Shown: piece after piece, positions 1 through 9,660 of the stretch
How positions within the stretch are numbered: position 1 is the stretch's first letter
Layout of the letters: each line of letters begins with the position of its first letter
Assembly (NCBI RefSeq): GCF_012184415.1
Contig: NZ_VTOX01000003.1
Location: forward strand, 372,001 to 436,000
DNA length: 64,000 bases
Source of the DNA: Ramlibacter lithotrophicus
GTDB lineage: Bacteria > Pseudomonadota > Gammaproteobacteria > Burkholderiales > Burkholderiaceae_C
Reading direction: 5' to 3'
Program-made: the position numbers and the translations under genes
The notes under the pieces: model-generated
What the model was told of the DNA's origin: nothing
Seen by the model: the letters and a program-made list of their open reading frames with translations, nothing else
The model's database searches: none

Positions 1-244
1 CGGGCATGCCGGCGTGGGCGGCCAGCGCCGCGCGCAGTTCGTTGATGCGCTCGCCCGGATAGCGATTCAGGGCCAGTTCGGCCAGCCGCTCGCCGAGCCG
101 GGCGCGCAGCTCGGCTGGCATCCGGTACGGGTTCTCCATCGCGTCGAGCTTGATCATTCCCGCCGACGGCTGGATCGCGTACGCGTGCAGTCCCTGCACG
201 TCGCGGCGGATCAGGTGCTGCAGGCGCTCGGGCAGGCCGCTCAT
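1..244 (-). CDS. hisC: Histidinol-phosphate aminotransferase, N-terminal part (cut by window edge)
   Basis: Only the first 81 codons are present and the gene continues beyond base 1. The protein starts [16 protein letters not shown] and contains [11 protein letters not shown], the substrate-loop region typical of HisC, followed by a helix rich in Arg and Leu. The enzyme is a PLP-dependent aminotransferase that converts imidazole acetol-phosphate and glutamate to histidinol phosphate. The ATG overlaps the hisD stop codon by four bases (ATGA), which implies translational coupling in a hisG-hisD-hisC run. The PLP lysine lies outside the window, so the call rests on the N-terminus and the context. 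Confidence 0.85.
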   Translation of the reverse strand, partial: MSGLPERLQHLIRRDVQGLHAYAIQPSAGMIKLDAMENPYRMPAELRARLGERLAELALNRYPGERINELRAALAAHAGMP

Positions 245-1560
245 CGCTTCAACCTCATTTCGGCGGCGCGGGCGTGCGCCTGCAGGCCTTCGCCGTGCGC
301 GAGTTCCGAGGCGATCGCACCGAGCGCCTGCGCGCCCGCCTCGCTCACCTCGATCAGGCTGCTGCGTTTCTGGAAGTCGTACACGCCCAGCGGGCTGGAA
401 AAGCGCGCGGTGCCGCTGGTGGGCAGGACATGGTTGGGCCCGGCGCAGTAATCGCCCAGCGATTCGCTGGTGAAGGCGCCAAGGAAGATCGCGCCGGCAT
501 GGCGCAGCAGCGGCTCCCAACGGTGCGGATCGCGGCTGGCGATCTCGAGGTGCTCGGGGGCGATCCGGTTGCTGATCGCGCACGCCTCCTCCATGCTCCG
601 CGTCTGGATCAGCGCACCGCGGCCATTGAGCGATGCGGCGATGATCGCGGCGCGCGGCATCTCCGGCAGCAGCCGGTCGATGGCACCCTGCACCTGGTCG
701 ATGTATCCCGCGTCGGGGCACAACAGGATGCTCTGCGCCAGCTCGTCGTGCTCGGCCTGCGAGAACAGGTCCATCGCCACCCAGTCGGGCGGCGTGCTGC
801 CGTCGGCCAGCACCAGGATTTCGCTCGGGCCGGCGATCATGTCGATGCCGACTTGGCCGAACACGCGCCGCTTGGCGCTCGCGACGTAGGCGTTGCCGGG
901 GCCGGTGATCTTGTCCACGCGCGGCACCGTCTGCGTGCCGTAGGCCAGCGCCCCGACCGCCTGCGCCCCGCCGATGCGGAACACCCGGTGCACGCCGGCG
1001 ACGTGGGCCGCGGCCAGCACCAGCGGATTCTGCTCGCCGCGCGGGGTCGGCACGACCATGACGATCTCGGGCACCCCGGCCACATGCGCCGGAAGGGCGT
1101 TCATCAGCACCGAGGACGGGTAGGCCGCCTTGCCGCCCGGCACGTAGATGCCGACACGGTCCAGCGGCGTCACCTTCTGGCCCAGCAAGGTGCCGTCGGC
1201 GTCGCGGTAGCTCCAGCTCTCGCCGCTGGCGCGGCGCTGCGCCTCGTGGTAGCTGCGCACGCGCTTGGCCGCCGCCTCGAGCGCATCGCGCTGTGGCGAC
1301 GGCAGCCCGTCGAAGGCGTGCTTCAATTCGGCCGGCGTGAGTTCCAGTTCGGCCAGCGTGGCCGCCTCGAGCGCGTCGAAGCGCTTCGTGTATTCCAGCA
1401 CCGCGGCGTCGCCGCGCCGGCGCACGTCGGCCAGGATGGCGCCCACCGCCTGCTCCACCTGCGCGTCGGTCTCCGCCGACCAGTGCAGCCGCCGGGCGAA
1501 TTCGTCTTCGAAGCCGGCATCCGCGGTGGACAGCCGCAACGGAGTGGCGCTGGACGTCAT
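241..1560 (-). CDS. hisD: Histidinol dehydrogenase
   Basis: The 439-residue protein matches the usual HisD length of about 430-440. It is the zinc-dependent enzyme that oxidises L-histidinol to L-histidine with two NAD, the last two steps of histidine synthesis. Visible signatures are [22 protein letters not shown] with a probable zinc-ligand His, the catalytic Glu-His pair in [10 protein letters not shown], and [14 protein letters not shown] near the C-terminus. The chosen ATG at 1558-1560 overlaps the hisG stop codon (ATGA). The open frame continues upstream inside hisG, but that extension is only the hisG gene read in another frame. Confidence 0.97.
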   Translation of the reverse strand: MTSSATPLRLSTADAGFEDEFARRLHWSAETDAQVEQAVGAILADVRRRGDAAVLEYTKRFDALEAATLAELELTPAELKHAFDGLPSPQRDALEAAAKRVRSYHEAQRRASGESWSYRDADGTLLGQKVTPLDRVGIYVPGGKAAYPSSVLMNALPAHVAGVPEIVMVVPTPRGEQNPLVLAAAHVAGVHRVFRIGGAQAVGALAYGTQTVPRVDKITGPGNAYVASAKRRVFGQVGIDMIAGPSEILVLADGSTPPDWVAMDLFSQAEHDELAQSILLCPDAGYIDQVQGAIDRLLPEMPRAAIIAASLNGRGALIQTRSMEEACAISNRIAPEHLEIASRDPHRWEPLLRHAGAIFLGAFTSESLGDYCAGPNHVLPTSGTARFSSPLGVYDFQKRSSLIEVSEAGAQALGAIASELAHGEGLQAHARAAEMRLKR

Positions 1561-2212
1561 GCCGTGGCCTTCGTGGCGGCGGCGAACGCGTCGATGACGG
1601 AGCGGATCGCCTGCTGCTTGAGTTTCAGCGCCGCCTGGTTCACCACCAGCCGCGAACTGATGTCCATGATGCGCTCGACCTCGACCAGCTGGTTGGCCTT
1701 GAGCGTGTTGCCGGTGGACACCAGGTCGACGATCGCATCGGCCAGGCCGGTCAGCGGCGCCAGCTCCATGCTGCCGTACAACTTGATCAGGTCGACGTGC
1801 ACGCCCTTGGCGGCGAAGAACTCGCGCGCGATGTTGACGTACTTGGTCGCGACGCGCAGCCGCGAGCCCTGGCGCACGGCACTGGCGTAGTCGAAGTCGG
1901 CGCGCACGGCCACGCTGACGCGGCACTTCGCGATACCGAGGTCCAGCGGCTGGTACAGCCCGGCTCCGCCGCCCCAGTCGGCGCCATGCTCGATCAGCGT
2001 GTCAAGGCCGGTCACGCCGACGTCGGCCCCGCCGTATTGCACGTAGGTGGGCACGTCGGTGGCGCGGACGATGACGACGCGGACCTCCGGCCGGTTGGTC
2101 GCGAGGATCAGCTTGCGCGACCGCTCCGGGTCGTCGAGCACCTCGATGCCGGCGCCCCGCAGCAGCGGCACGGTCTCCTCGAAGATCCGGCCCTTGGACA
2201 AGGCTAGCGTGA

Positions 2213-2216
<4 letters not shown>
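1557..2216 (-). CDS. hisG: ATP phosphoribosyltransferase, short form
   Basis: This enzyme catalyses the first committed step of histidine synthesis, joining ATP and PRPP to give phosphoribosyl-ATP. The start [16 protein letters not shown] and the segment [17 protein letters not shown] are typical. At 219 residues it is the short HisG_S form, which lacks the C-terminal ACT-like regulatory domain of the roughly 300-residue long form. In this family the short form needs the HisRS-like partner HisZ for activity and feedback inhibition. No hisZ is in the window, so it must be elsewhere. The gene overlaps murA upstream and hisD downstream by four bases each. Confidence 0.97.
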
Positions 2217-3481
<1,265 letters not shown>

Positions 3482-3488
3482 GCCGGTC

Positions 3489-3734
3489 TCAGGCCTGCTG
3501 CGCCGCCTGCCACTCGGCCGGCGTGAGGGCGTGGATGGACAAGGCGTGCACCTCGTCGGTCTTCATGCGGGCACCGAGTGTGGCAAACACCCGCTGGTGG
3601 CGCTGGATCGAGCGCTTGCCTTCGAACTCGGGCGAGACCACCAGCGCGGTCCAGTGGCGGCCGTCGCCGTCGACGTCGATGTAGTCGCAGCGCAGCGAGG
3701 CGCTGATGATGGATTTCAGTTCGTCGGCAGTCAT
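3489..3734 (-). CDS. ibaG: BolA/IbaG family protein
   Basis: This 81-residue protein has the BolA-like alpha-beta fold pattern: an N-terminal helix ([14 protein letters not shown]), then [19 protein letters not shown], and the conserved basic segment [15 protein letters not shown] with the His that BolA proteins use with monothiol glutaredoxins to bind [2Fe-2S] clusters. IbaG (YrbA) of E. coli sits next to murA and the mla genes in the same way, which supports the symbol over BolA itself. It starts 25 bases after the ABC permease stop codon and ends 7 bases before murA, so it is probably co-transcribed. Confidence 0.85.
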   Translation of the reverse strand: MTADELKSIISASLRCDYIDVDGDGRHWTALVVSPEFEGKRSIQRHQRVFATLGARMKTDEVHALSIHALTPAEWQAAQQA

Positions 3735-3759
3735 GGTGCGGAAGGGGCTGGAAATGGTC

Positions 3760-4515
3760 CTAGCTGCGGATTTTGTAGCCGATGCGCAGCAGGTGGACGG
3801 CCACGGCGCTCACGACGGCGAACGCCGTGGCCACGATGCCCAGGCTCAGCCACGGGGACACGTCGCTGACCCCGAAGAAGCCGTAGCGGAAGCCGTCGAT
3901 CATGTAGAAGAACGGGTTGAGGTGGCTCACGTCCTGCCAGAAGGCGGGCAGCGAATGGATGGAGTAGAACACGCCGGACAGGAAGGTCATCGGCATGATG
4001 ATGAAGTTCTGGAAGGCCGCCATCTGGTCGAATTTCTCCGCCCACAGCCCGGCAATGATGCCCAGGGCACCCAGCATGGACGCGCCGAGCACCGCGAACA
4101 CCAGGATCCACTGCGGCGCCACGAAGGCCGGCCGCCCGAACAGGAACGTGACGGCGAAGACGCCGAGCCCCACCGCGAGGCCGCGGGCGACCGACGAGGC
4201 CACGTACGCCACGAACCAGCCCCAGTGCGACAGCGGCGTCAGCAGCACGAACACCAGGCTGCCCATGATCTTGCTCTGGATCAGCGACGAGGAGCTGTTG
4301 GCGAAGGAGTTCTGCAGCACGCTCATCATCACCAGCCCGGGCACCAGGAAGGCGGTGTAACTGATCTGGTCGTACACCTTCACGTGATCCTGCAGCACGT
4401 GGCCGAAGATCAGCATGTAGAGCACGGCCGTCAGCACCGGCGCAGCGACGGTCTGGAAGCTCACCTTCCAGAAGCGCAGCACTTCCTTGTAGAACAGCGT
4501 CCGCCAGCCGGTCAT
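3760..4515 (-). CDS. ABC-2 type transporter permease
   Basis: The 251-residue integral membrane protein has about six hydrophobic segments and begins MTGWRTLFYKEVLRFWKVSF, with the cytoplasmic KEVLRFWK element of ABC-2 exporters of the YadH type. The segment LSGVFYSIHSLPAFWQ is a conserved ABC-2 feature. It overlaps the ATPase gene upstream by four bases, so the two form an exporter pair. In betaproteobacteria this pair commonly sits between mlaB and ibaG, and its substrate is not known from sequence. A link to envelope lipids is only suggested by the neighbourhood. Confidence 0.85.
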   Translation of the reverse strand: MTGWRTLFYKEVLRFWKVSFQTVAAPVLTAVLYMLIFGHVLQDHVKVYDQISYTAFLVPGLVMMSVLQNSFANSSSSLIQSKIMGSLVFVLLTPLSHWGWFVAYVASSVARGLAVGLGVFAVTFLFGRPAFVAPQWILVFAVLGASMLGALGIIAGLWAEKFDQMAAFQNFIIMPMTFLSGVFYSIHSLPAFWQDVSHLNPFFYMIDGFRYGFFGVSDVSPWLSLGIVATAFAVVSAVAVHLLRIGYKIRS

Positions 4516-5438
4516 GCGGCCTCCGCCGGCTGTCTGTTCTGCGACATCACGTCGAGGAACACGTCTTCGAGATCGGCCTTTCGGATCTCCACGTCCTCGA
4601 CGCGCAGGCCCGCCTCGCGGATCTCCGCGAGCCAGCGCTCGATCTCGAGGGCGTCATGGGCGGGCAGCTGCACGATGCGTCCCGTGACGCGCGCCCGTGC
4701 GGCGAACTGCGGCGGCAGCTCGCCGTCGACCTTGAAGCGCAGCACGTTGCTCGAAGCCGCGCGCAGCAACTCGCTGGTGCGCTCCAGGGCCACGACCCGG
4801 CCGGACTGCAGCATCGCAATGCGGCCGCACAGCGCCTCGGCTTCCTCCAGGTAGTGCGTCGTCAGCAGCACCGTGTGGCCTTCGCGGTTGAGGCGGGCAA
4901 TGAATTGCCACAGCGTCTGGCGCAATTCGACGTCGACGCCCGCCGTCGGCTCGTCGAGCACGATCACCGGGGGCTTGTGCACCAGCGCCTGCGCCACCAG
5001 CACGCGCCGCTTCATGCCGCCCGACAGCTGGCGCATGTTGGCGTCGGCCTTGTCGGCGAGTCCGAGGCTCTCCAGCAGTTCGTCGATCCAGGCGTCGTTG
5101 CGGGCCAGCCCGAAGTAGCCCGACTGGATGCGCAGCGCCTCGCGCACGTTGAAGAACGGATCGAAGACGAGTTCCTGCGGCACCACGCCCAACTGCCGGC
5201 GCGCGCTGGCGTACTGCGACTGCACGTCGAAACCGCGCACGGCGACGCGGCCGGAGGTCGGACGGGCAAGGCCGGCCAGGATGCTGATCAAGGTGGTCTT
5301 GCCGGCGCCGTTCGGGCCCAGCAGGCCGAAGAATTCGCCTTCCTCGATGTCGAAAGTGACGTCGGCGAGTGCCCGCAGCGCTCCGCCGCGGGCGACCTGG
5401 TAGGTCTTGGAGACGGACTGGAAGGAGATCGCGGGCAT
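4512..5438 (-). CDS. ABC transporter ATP-binding protein (YadG-like)
   Basis: A 308-residue ABC ATPase with Walker A GPNGAGKTT (residues 41-49), signature LSGGM (138-142) and Walker B VIVLDEP (158-164). The roughly 80-residue tail after the core is usual for ATPases that partner ABC-2 permeases. It powers the permease encoded immediately downstream with a four-base overlap. A start at 5438 gives MPAISFQSVSKTYQVARGG, aligned with the normal family N-terminus. A 58-base gap separates it from mlaB, but the direction is the same and read-through from the mla genes is likely. Confidence 0.9.
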   Translation of the reverse strand: MPAISFQSVSKTYQVARGGALRALADVTFDIEEGEFFGLLGPNGAGKTTLISILAGLARPTSGRVAVRGFDVQSQYASARRQLGVVPQELVFDPFFNVREALRIQSGYFGLARNDAWIDELLESLGLADKADANMRQLSGGMKRRVLVAQALVHKPPVIVLDEPTAGVDVELRQTLWQFIARLNREGHTVLLTTHYLEEAEALCGRIAMLQSGRVVALERTSELLRAASSNVLRFKVDGELPPQFAARARVTGRIVQLPAHDALEIERWLAEIREAGLRVEDVEIRKADLEDVFLDVMSQNRQPAEAA

Positions 5439-5496
5439 GGAAACCCACGATTCTAGCCAGCCGTACGCGCAGCCGCCGGGGCCGCGGAGAGAGGTC

Positions 5497-5775
5497 CTAC
5501 GGGGCGGCAGGCAGCAGTTCGCCCACCCCGTACAAGGTGGCGAGTTCGCGCAGCCGCGGCGGCAGGCGGCTCACCGAGAAGCTCTTGCCTTGCGCGAGTG
5601 CCTCGCGCCGGCACTCGAGCAGCACCGCGAGCGCCGAGGAGTCGAACTGCCCGAGCGGCCCGGCGTCGGCCACCACCGTGGACCCGGGTTGGGCCCGCAG
5701 CGCCTGCGCCAGCATCTGCATGCAGGGCCCGGCCTGTCCGTGCGTGAGGCGGGCGGGCAGGACGAGCATGTCCAT
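5497..5775 (-). CDS. mlaB: STAS-domain protein MlaB
   Basis: The 92-residue protein is a single STAS domain, the length expected of MlaB, the cytoplasmic subunit that binds MlaF in the MlaFEDB inner-membrane complex. The conserved loop DSSALAVLLECRREA (from residue 45) carries the Ser positions equivalent to the key Thr/Ser of other STAS proteins. Sequence similarity in STAS domains is low, so the name depends strongly on position: mlaB is the last gene of the mlaFEDACB series and starts five bases after mlaC. Confidence 0.85.
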   Translation of the reverse strand: MDMLVLPARLTHGQAGPCMQMLAQALRAQPGSTVVADAGPLGQFDSSALAVLLECRREALAQGKSFSVSRLPPRLRELATLYGVGELLPAAP

Positions 5776-5780
5776 GGGCG

Positions 5781-6440
5781 TCAGCCCTTCTTGCCGTTGG
5801 CGGCGGCGCTGGCGTTGGACCGGTTGCGTTCCTGCAAGGTCGCGATCAGCCCGTCGACGCCCTTGGCATTGATTTCAGGCCCGAACTGGCTGCGGTAGGT
5901 ATCGACCAGCCACACGCCGAGCACGTTGAGGTTGTAGATGCGCCAGCCGGCGCCCTGGCCCGGCGTCTTCTCCATGCGGTACTCGAGCTGGATCGGCTCG
6001 CCGCGGCCCCTGATCTCGCTGCGCACCACCACATCGGTGTCCGAGGGCGCGGCCCGGAACGGCTTCATGCTGATGGTCTGGTCGTCCACCTGGGACAGGG
6101 CGCCGGCGTAAGTGCGGATCAGCAGCGTCTTGAATTCGTCCTGCAGCCGCTTCTTCTGCTCGGGAGTGGCCTGGCGCCAGGCCGGCCCGACGGCCGCCGC
6201 GGTCATGCGCTGGAAGTTCACGTTGGGCATGATCTTGCTGTCCACCAGCGCCATGATCTTGGCCGTATCGCCGGCCTTGACGTCCTTGTCGGCCTTGATG
6301 GCGGCCATGACCTCGTCGGAGAGCCGCTTGATCAGCGCGTCCGGCGCCTCGTCGGCGGCCAGGGCAACTTTCGGCACGCCGGCGAACGCCGCCACCACGA
6401 ACATTGCGGCGGCAAGCCGCCCCAGGTCACGTCTTCTCAT
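5781..6440 (-). CDS. mlaC: Periplasmic phospholipid-binding protein MlaC
   Basis: MlaC shuttles phospholipids through the periplasm between the outer-membrane MlaA complex and inner-membrane MlaFEDB. The 219-residue precursor begins MRRRDLGRLAAAMFVV and has a signal peptide that probably ends at ALA-ADEAP. The mature part shows the family pattern MPNVNFQRMTAAAVGPAWRQ and a tail VLGVWLVDTYRSQF. A purine-rich AAAGGAAA lies upstream of the ATG. A 98-base gap to mlaA is the longest inside the mla genes and contains short GC-rich inverted repeats. Confidence 0.93.
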   Translation of the reverse strand: MRRRDLGRLAAAMFVVAAFAGVPKVALAADEAPDALIKRLSDEVMAAIKADKDVKAGDTAKIMALVDSKIMPNVNFQRMTAAAVGPAWRQATPEQKKRLQDEFKTLLIRTYAGALSQVDDQTISMKPFRAAPSDTDVVVRSEIRGRGEPIQLEYRMEKTPGQGAGWRIYNLNVLGVWLVDTYRSQFGPEINAKGVDGLIATLQERNRSNASAAANGKKG

Positions 6441-6538
6441 TCACATTTCCTTTCAACGGTCACAGACCGGATGTGGGTTGGAAGCGCCTTCGCGCTCCCG
6501 GTTCCAGCCCGGCCCATCCGGCGGGCAACAGCCTGAAA

Positions 6539-7363
6539 CTAGCGTGCCGGCGCGGCATCTTCCGCGGGCTCCGGCGGGACGTAGCCGTCAGAGGCCGGAC
6601 GCGCCGCGTCGCCCTCGGCGGCGGGCTCGCGGCCGTCGCTGGCGGAGCGCTTGCCCTCGAGGATTTCGGCGCGCCGGCGCTGCAGGTGCGCATCGCGGGT
6701 GAAACTGTACTTGTCCAGGGCCGCTTCTCCCAGCACCGAAGTGACGCGCAACAGGTTGGCCCGGGTGTCGACCGCTCGCAGCACATACAGCGACCAGCGC
6801 GCGTCCCAGCCCTCGACGGTGCCCAGCGGGTCGGCGCGGCGGTCCACCGGCAGGGCGAGCGCGTCGCGCACCGTCGACGGGCCGAAGATCGGCAGCATCA
6901 GGTACGGGCCGGCGGGCACGCCCCAGCGGCCCAGCGTCTGCCCGAAGTCCTCGGTGTGGCGTTCGATGTTCATTTCGCTCGCGATGTCGAGGAGGCCGCC
7001 GAGGCCGAACACCGTGTTGACCTCGAACCGGAGAATGTTTTCCGCCGCGTTGTGGAACTTGAACTGCAGCAGGCTGTTGACGCCCGACCAGAGGTCGCGC
7101 ATGTTGCCGAAGAAATTGCTGACGCCGGTGCGCACCAGCGGCGGAACCGCGTTGCGGTACGCGATCGCCGCCGGCTTGAGCGCGACCGAGTCCACCGCCT
7201 CGTTGAACTCCAGCATCTTGCGGTTGAAGGGCTCGAACGGATCGCGCGGGTTCGCGTTGGGGCCGCTCGCGCAGCCCGCGAGGCCGCCCAGAGCGAGCGC
7301 CAGGGCCGCGACGAGCGAGATCCGCCGCGCGGCAATCGCAGGGATGGGGAACATGGTGGTCAT
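6539..7363 (-). CDS. mlaA: Outer-membrane lipoprotein MlaA (VacJ)
   Basis: This 274-residue lipoprotein is the outer-membrane donut-shaped component that extracts mislocalised phospholipid from the outer leaflet. The signal peptide ends in the lipobox LAGC with the lipidated Cys at residue 31. The next residue is Ala, so outer-membrane sorting is expected. The VacJ hallmark DPFEPFNRKMLEFNEAVD follows, and later PVFG/LPIFGPSTVRDAL-type segments are present. The C-terminal 50 residues are Pro, Ala and charged-residue rich and longer than in E. coli MlaA. The ATG overlaps the mlaD stop codon by four bases. An internal ATG at 7354 is an alternative start. Confidence 0.95.
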   Translation of the reverse strand: MTTMFPIPAIAARRISLVAALALALGGLAGCASGPNANPRDPFEPFNRKMLEFNEAVDSVALKPAAIAYRNAVPPLVRTGVSNFFGNMRDLWSGVNSLLQFKFHNAAENILRFEVNTVFGLGGLLDIASEMNIERHTEDFGQTLGRWGVPAGPYLMLPIFGPSTVRDALALPVDRRADPLGTVEGWDARWSLYVLRAVDTRANLLRVTSVLGEAALDKYSFTRDAHLQRRRAEILEGKRSASDGREPAAEGDAARPASDGYVPPEPAEDAAPAR

Positions 7364-7839
7364 TTCTTCGCGGCCGGCGTGGACGCATCCGCGGCCCGGT
7401 TGTACAGGAACTGTCCGATCAGGTTCTCGAGCACGACCGCGGACTGCGTCGACGTGATCGTATCGCCGGCGGCAAGGTTCTTTTCGTCGGCCCCGGCCTG
7501 GATGCCGATGTACTGCTCGCCCAGCAGGCCGCTGGTGAGGATCTTGAGCGAACTGTCCTTCGGAAACACGTACCGGGTCTCGAGCGCGAGCGTCACCTGC
7601 GCCTGGTAGCTCTTGTCATCGAAGGCGATGGTGTCCACGCGGCCGACCACGACGCCGGCGCTCTTGACGGCCGCCTGGCGCTTCAGCCCGCCGATGTTGT
7701 CGAATTTCGCCACCACCCGGTAGGTGGGCTGGAAGCTCAGCGACAACAGGTTCGCCGATTGCAGCGCGAGGAACAGCATGGCGGCCGCGCCGACCAGCAC
7801 GAACAGGCCCACCCACACATCGCTCCGGGAGCGTTCCAT
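7360..7839 (-). CDS. mlaD: MCE-domain protein MlaD
   Basis: MlaD is the periplasm-facing substrate-binding subunit of the MlaFEDB complex and forms a hexameric MCE ring. The 159-residue protein has one N-terminal transmembrane helix (about residues 8-28, VWVGLFVLVGAAAMLFLAL) followed by a single MCE domain with FDNIGGLKRQAAVKSAGVVVG and GLLGEQYIGI. A GAGAAGG-like purine run precedes the ATG, and the gene follows mlaE after 12 bases. The tail after the MCE domain is short and ends in AADASTPAAKK. Confidence 0.95.
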   Translation of the reverse strand: MERSRSDVWVGLFVLVGAAAMLFLALQSANLLSLSFQPTYRVVAKFDNIGGLKRQAAVKSAGVVVGRVDTIAFDDKSYQAQVTLALETRYVFPKDSSLKILTSGLLGEQYIGIQAGADEKNLAAGDTITSTQSAVVLENLIGQFLYNRAADASTPAAKK

Positions 7840-7851
7840 CTCGCCTTCTCC

Positions 7852-8637
7852 TTAAATGCTGAACATCATGGCCGTCAGGACGAAATCGAGTCCCAGCACG
7901 GCCAGCGACGAGACCACCACGGTGCGCGTGGTCGCCCGGGAAACACCTTCCGGCGTGGGCTGCGCCTCGAACCCCTCGAGCACGGCGATGAAAGTCACCG
8001 TGACCCCGAAGACCACGCTCTTGACCACGCCGTTGCCCACGTCCTTCCAGATGTCGACGCCGCCCTGCATCTGGCCCCAGAAGGCGCCGGGGTCGACGCC
8101 GATCATGAGGACGCCCACCACCCAGCCGCCGAGGACGCCGACGGCGCTGAAGACCGCCGCCAGCAACGGCATCGCGATCACGCCGCCCCAGAAGCGCGGC
8201 GCCAGCACGCGGCGGACCGGGTCGACGGCCATCATCTCCATGGCGCTGAGCTGCTCGCCGGCCTTCATGAGCCCTATTTCCGCCGTCAGCGAAGTACCCG
8301 CCCGGCCGGCGAACAGCAGCGCGGTGATCACCGGACCGAGTTCGCGCAGCAGGCTGAGCGCCACCATCAGCCCGAGCGCCTCCGACGATCCGTAGCGCTG
8401 CAGGATGTAATAGCCCTGCAGCGCCAGCACGAAGCCGACGAACAGGCCGGAGACGGTGATGATCGCCAGCGAGTAATTGCCCAGGAAGTGCACCTGGTCG
8501 CGCACCAGCCCGAAGCGCCGCAAGCTGGCACCCGACAGCGCCACCAGGCGCAAGAGCAAGCGCGTGGCATGCCCGACGTCGGCCAGCTTGCGCCGCGTGG
8601 CCTGGCCGATCCTGGCGGGATGGAGCCAGTTCAGCAC
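7852..8637 (-). CDS. mlaE: Phospholipid ABC transporter permease MlaE
   Basis: The 261-residue protein carries the MlaE signature ELGPVITALLFAGRAGTSLTAEIG near the middle and about five hydrophobic helices. It is the membrane subunit of MlaFEDB in the inner membrane. The predicted start is a GTG at 8635-8637 giving (M)LNWLHPARIGQATRRKLAD, an amphipathic N-terminus as in the family. No better ATG exists nearby. It lies 31 bases downstream of mlaF and 12 bases before mlaD. Confidence 0.95.
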   Translation of the reverse strand: MLNWLHPARIGQATRRKLADVGHATRLLLRLVALSGASLRRFGLVRDQVHFLGNYSLAIITVSGLFVGFVLALQGYYILQRYGSSEALGLMVALSLLRELGPVITALLFAGRAGTSLTAEIGLMKAGEQLSAMEMMAVDPVRRVLAPRFWGGVIAMPLLAAVFSAVGVLGGWVVGVLMIGVDPGAFWGQMQGGVDIWKDVGNGVVKSVVFGVTVTFIAVLEGFEAQPTPEGVSRATTRTVVVSSLAVLGLDFVLTAMMFSI

Positions 8638-8668
8638 GCCGCGCTCCTCGCGGCCTGCGGCGCGCGCT

Positions 8669-9487
8669 TCACGAGCGGAACCCTCCGCCGAAATCCTCGG
8701 CCACGCTGGGGCCGGGGTAATGGAAATGCACCGGCCCTTCCGGCCGGGCGTGCACGAACTGGTCGACCAGCGGATCGGTTGACTTCATCACTTCGTCGGG
8801 CGTGCCTTGCGCGGCGATCCCGCCGTTGGCGAGCACGATCACCTGGTCGGCGATCGCGAAGACTTCCTCCAGATCGTGCGACACGACCAGGCTGGTGATG
8901 CCCAGGGTGTCGTTGAGGCGCCGGATCAGCTGAGCGGCGGTGCCGAGCGAAATCGGGTCCAGCCCGGCAAAGGGCTCGTCGTACATGATGAGGTCGGGAT
9001 CCAGGGCGATGGCCCGGGCCAGCGCCACCCGACGGGCCATGCCGCCCGAGATCTGCGACGGCATCAGGTCCCGGGCACCACGCAGGCCGACGGCGTTGAG
9101 CTTCATCAGCACGATGTCGCGCACCAGCACCTCGGGCAGGCCGGTGTGCTCGCGCAGGGGGAAGGCAACGTTGTCGAAAACGGTCAGGTCGGTGAACAGC
9201 GCGCCGAACTGGAACAACATGCCCATCCGCCGCCGTACGGCGTACAGCCCGGCCCGGTCGAGCCGGCCGACGTCCTGCCCGTCGAACAGCACCTCACCCC
9301 GGCGCGCCCTCACCTGGCCACCGATCAGCCGCAGGATCGTCGTCTTGCCGCCGCCCGAGGCGCCCATGAGCGCCGTGACCTTGCCACGCGGCACGGTCAG
9401 CGAGATGTCCGACAGGACGGTGCGCTCGCCATAGCCGAAGCTGAGATTGCGGCATTCCACGAGCGCCGTGGGATCGGGATCGGTCAT
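8669..9487 (-). CDS. mlaF: Phospholipid ABC transporter ATP-binding protein MlaF
   Basis: A 272-residue ABC ATPase with Walker [10 protein letters not shown] (residues 42-50), signature ISGGMARR and Walker [15 protein letters not shown]. The SGGMARR form is typical of MlaF. The ATG at 9487 gives [20 protein letters not shown], aligned with the family. The open frame runs further upstream but without family-like sequence. This is the first gene of a run that continues to hisC, so the promoter probably lies in 9488-9660. A TATCAT hexamer reading on the minus strand around 9536 is a weak -10 candidate. Confidence 0.95.
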   Translation of the reverse strand: MTDPDPTALVECRNLSFGYGERTVLSDISLTVPRGKVTALMGASGGGKTTILRLIGGQVRARRGEVLFDGQDVGRLDRAGLYAVRRRMGMLFQFGALFTDLTVFDNVAFPLREHTGLPEVLVRDIVLMKLNAVGLRGARDLMPSQISGGMARRVALARAIALDPDLIMYDEPFAGLDPISLGTAAQLIRRLNDTLGITSLVVSHDLEEVFAIADQVIVLANGGIAAQGTPDEVMKSTDPLVDQFVHARPEGPVHFHYPGPSVAEDFGGGFRS

Positions 9488-9571
9488 CCGTCGGGAGCGG
9501 CCGGGCGGGTACCCGGCGGTGTATGGGGAAGGCCAGATGATACGGGTTTCCCCGCACACGCTCATCCGCGC

Positions 9572-9604
9572 ATTGGCTGACTCGGCTGTAGGCGTGCAGC
9601 CAAT
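9572..9604 (-). other. Hairpin between gltD and mlaF
   Basis: ATTGGCTG (9572-9579) is the reverse complement of CAGCCAAT (9597-9604), an eight-base-pair stem with a 17-base loop. It lies 57 bases downstream of the gltD stop codon and upstream of mlaF. No T-run follows it on the minus strand, so it is not a canonical intrinsic terminator. It could be a factor-dependent terminator stem or a protein-binding site. Confidence 0.35.
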
Positions 9605-9660
9605 TCGGACGCAAAGACGTTCGGCGGCGGGCCAGCCACCGAACCGGGCAGGACGGCCGC

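Noticed and set aside
9572-9604. Intrinsic terminator for gltD
   Set aside because: The stem is clear but no T-run follows on the minus strand, so it is kept only as a hairpin.
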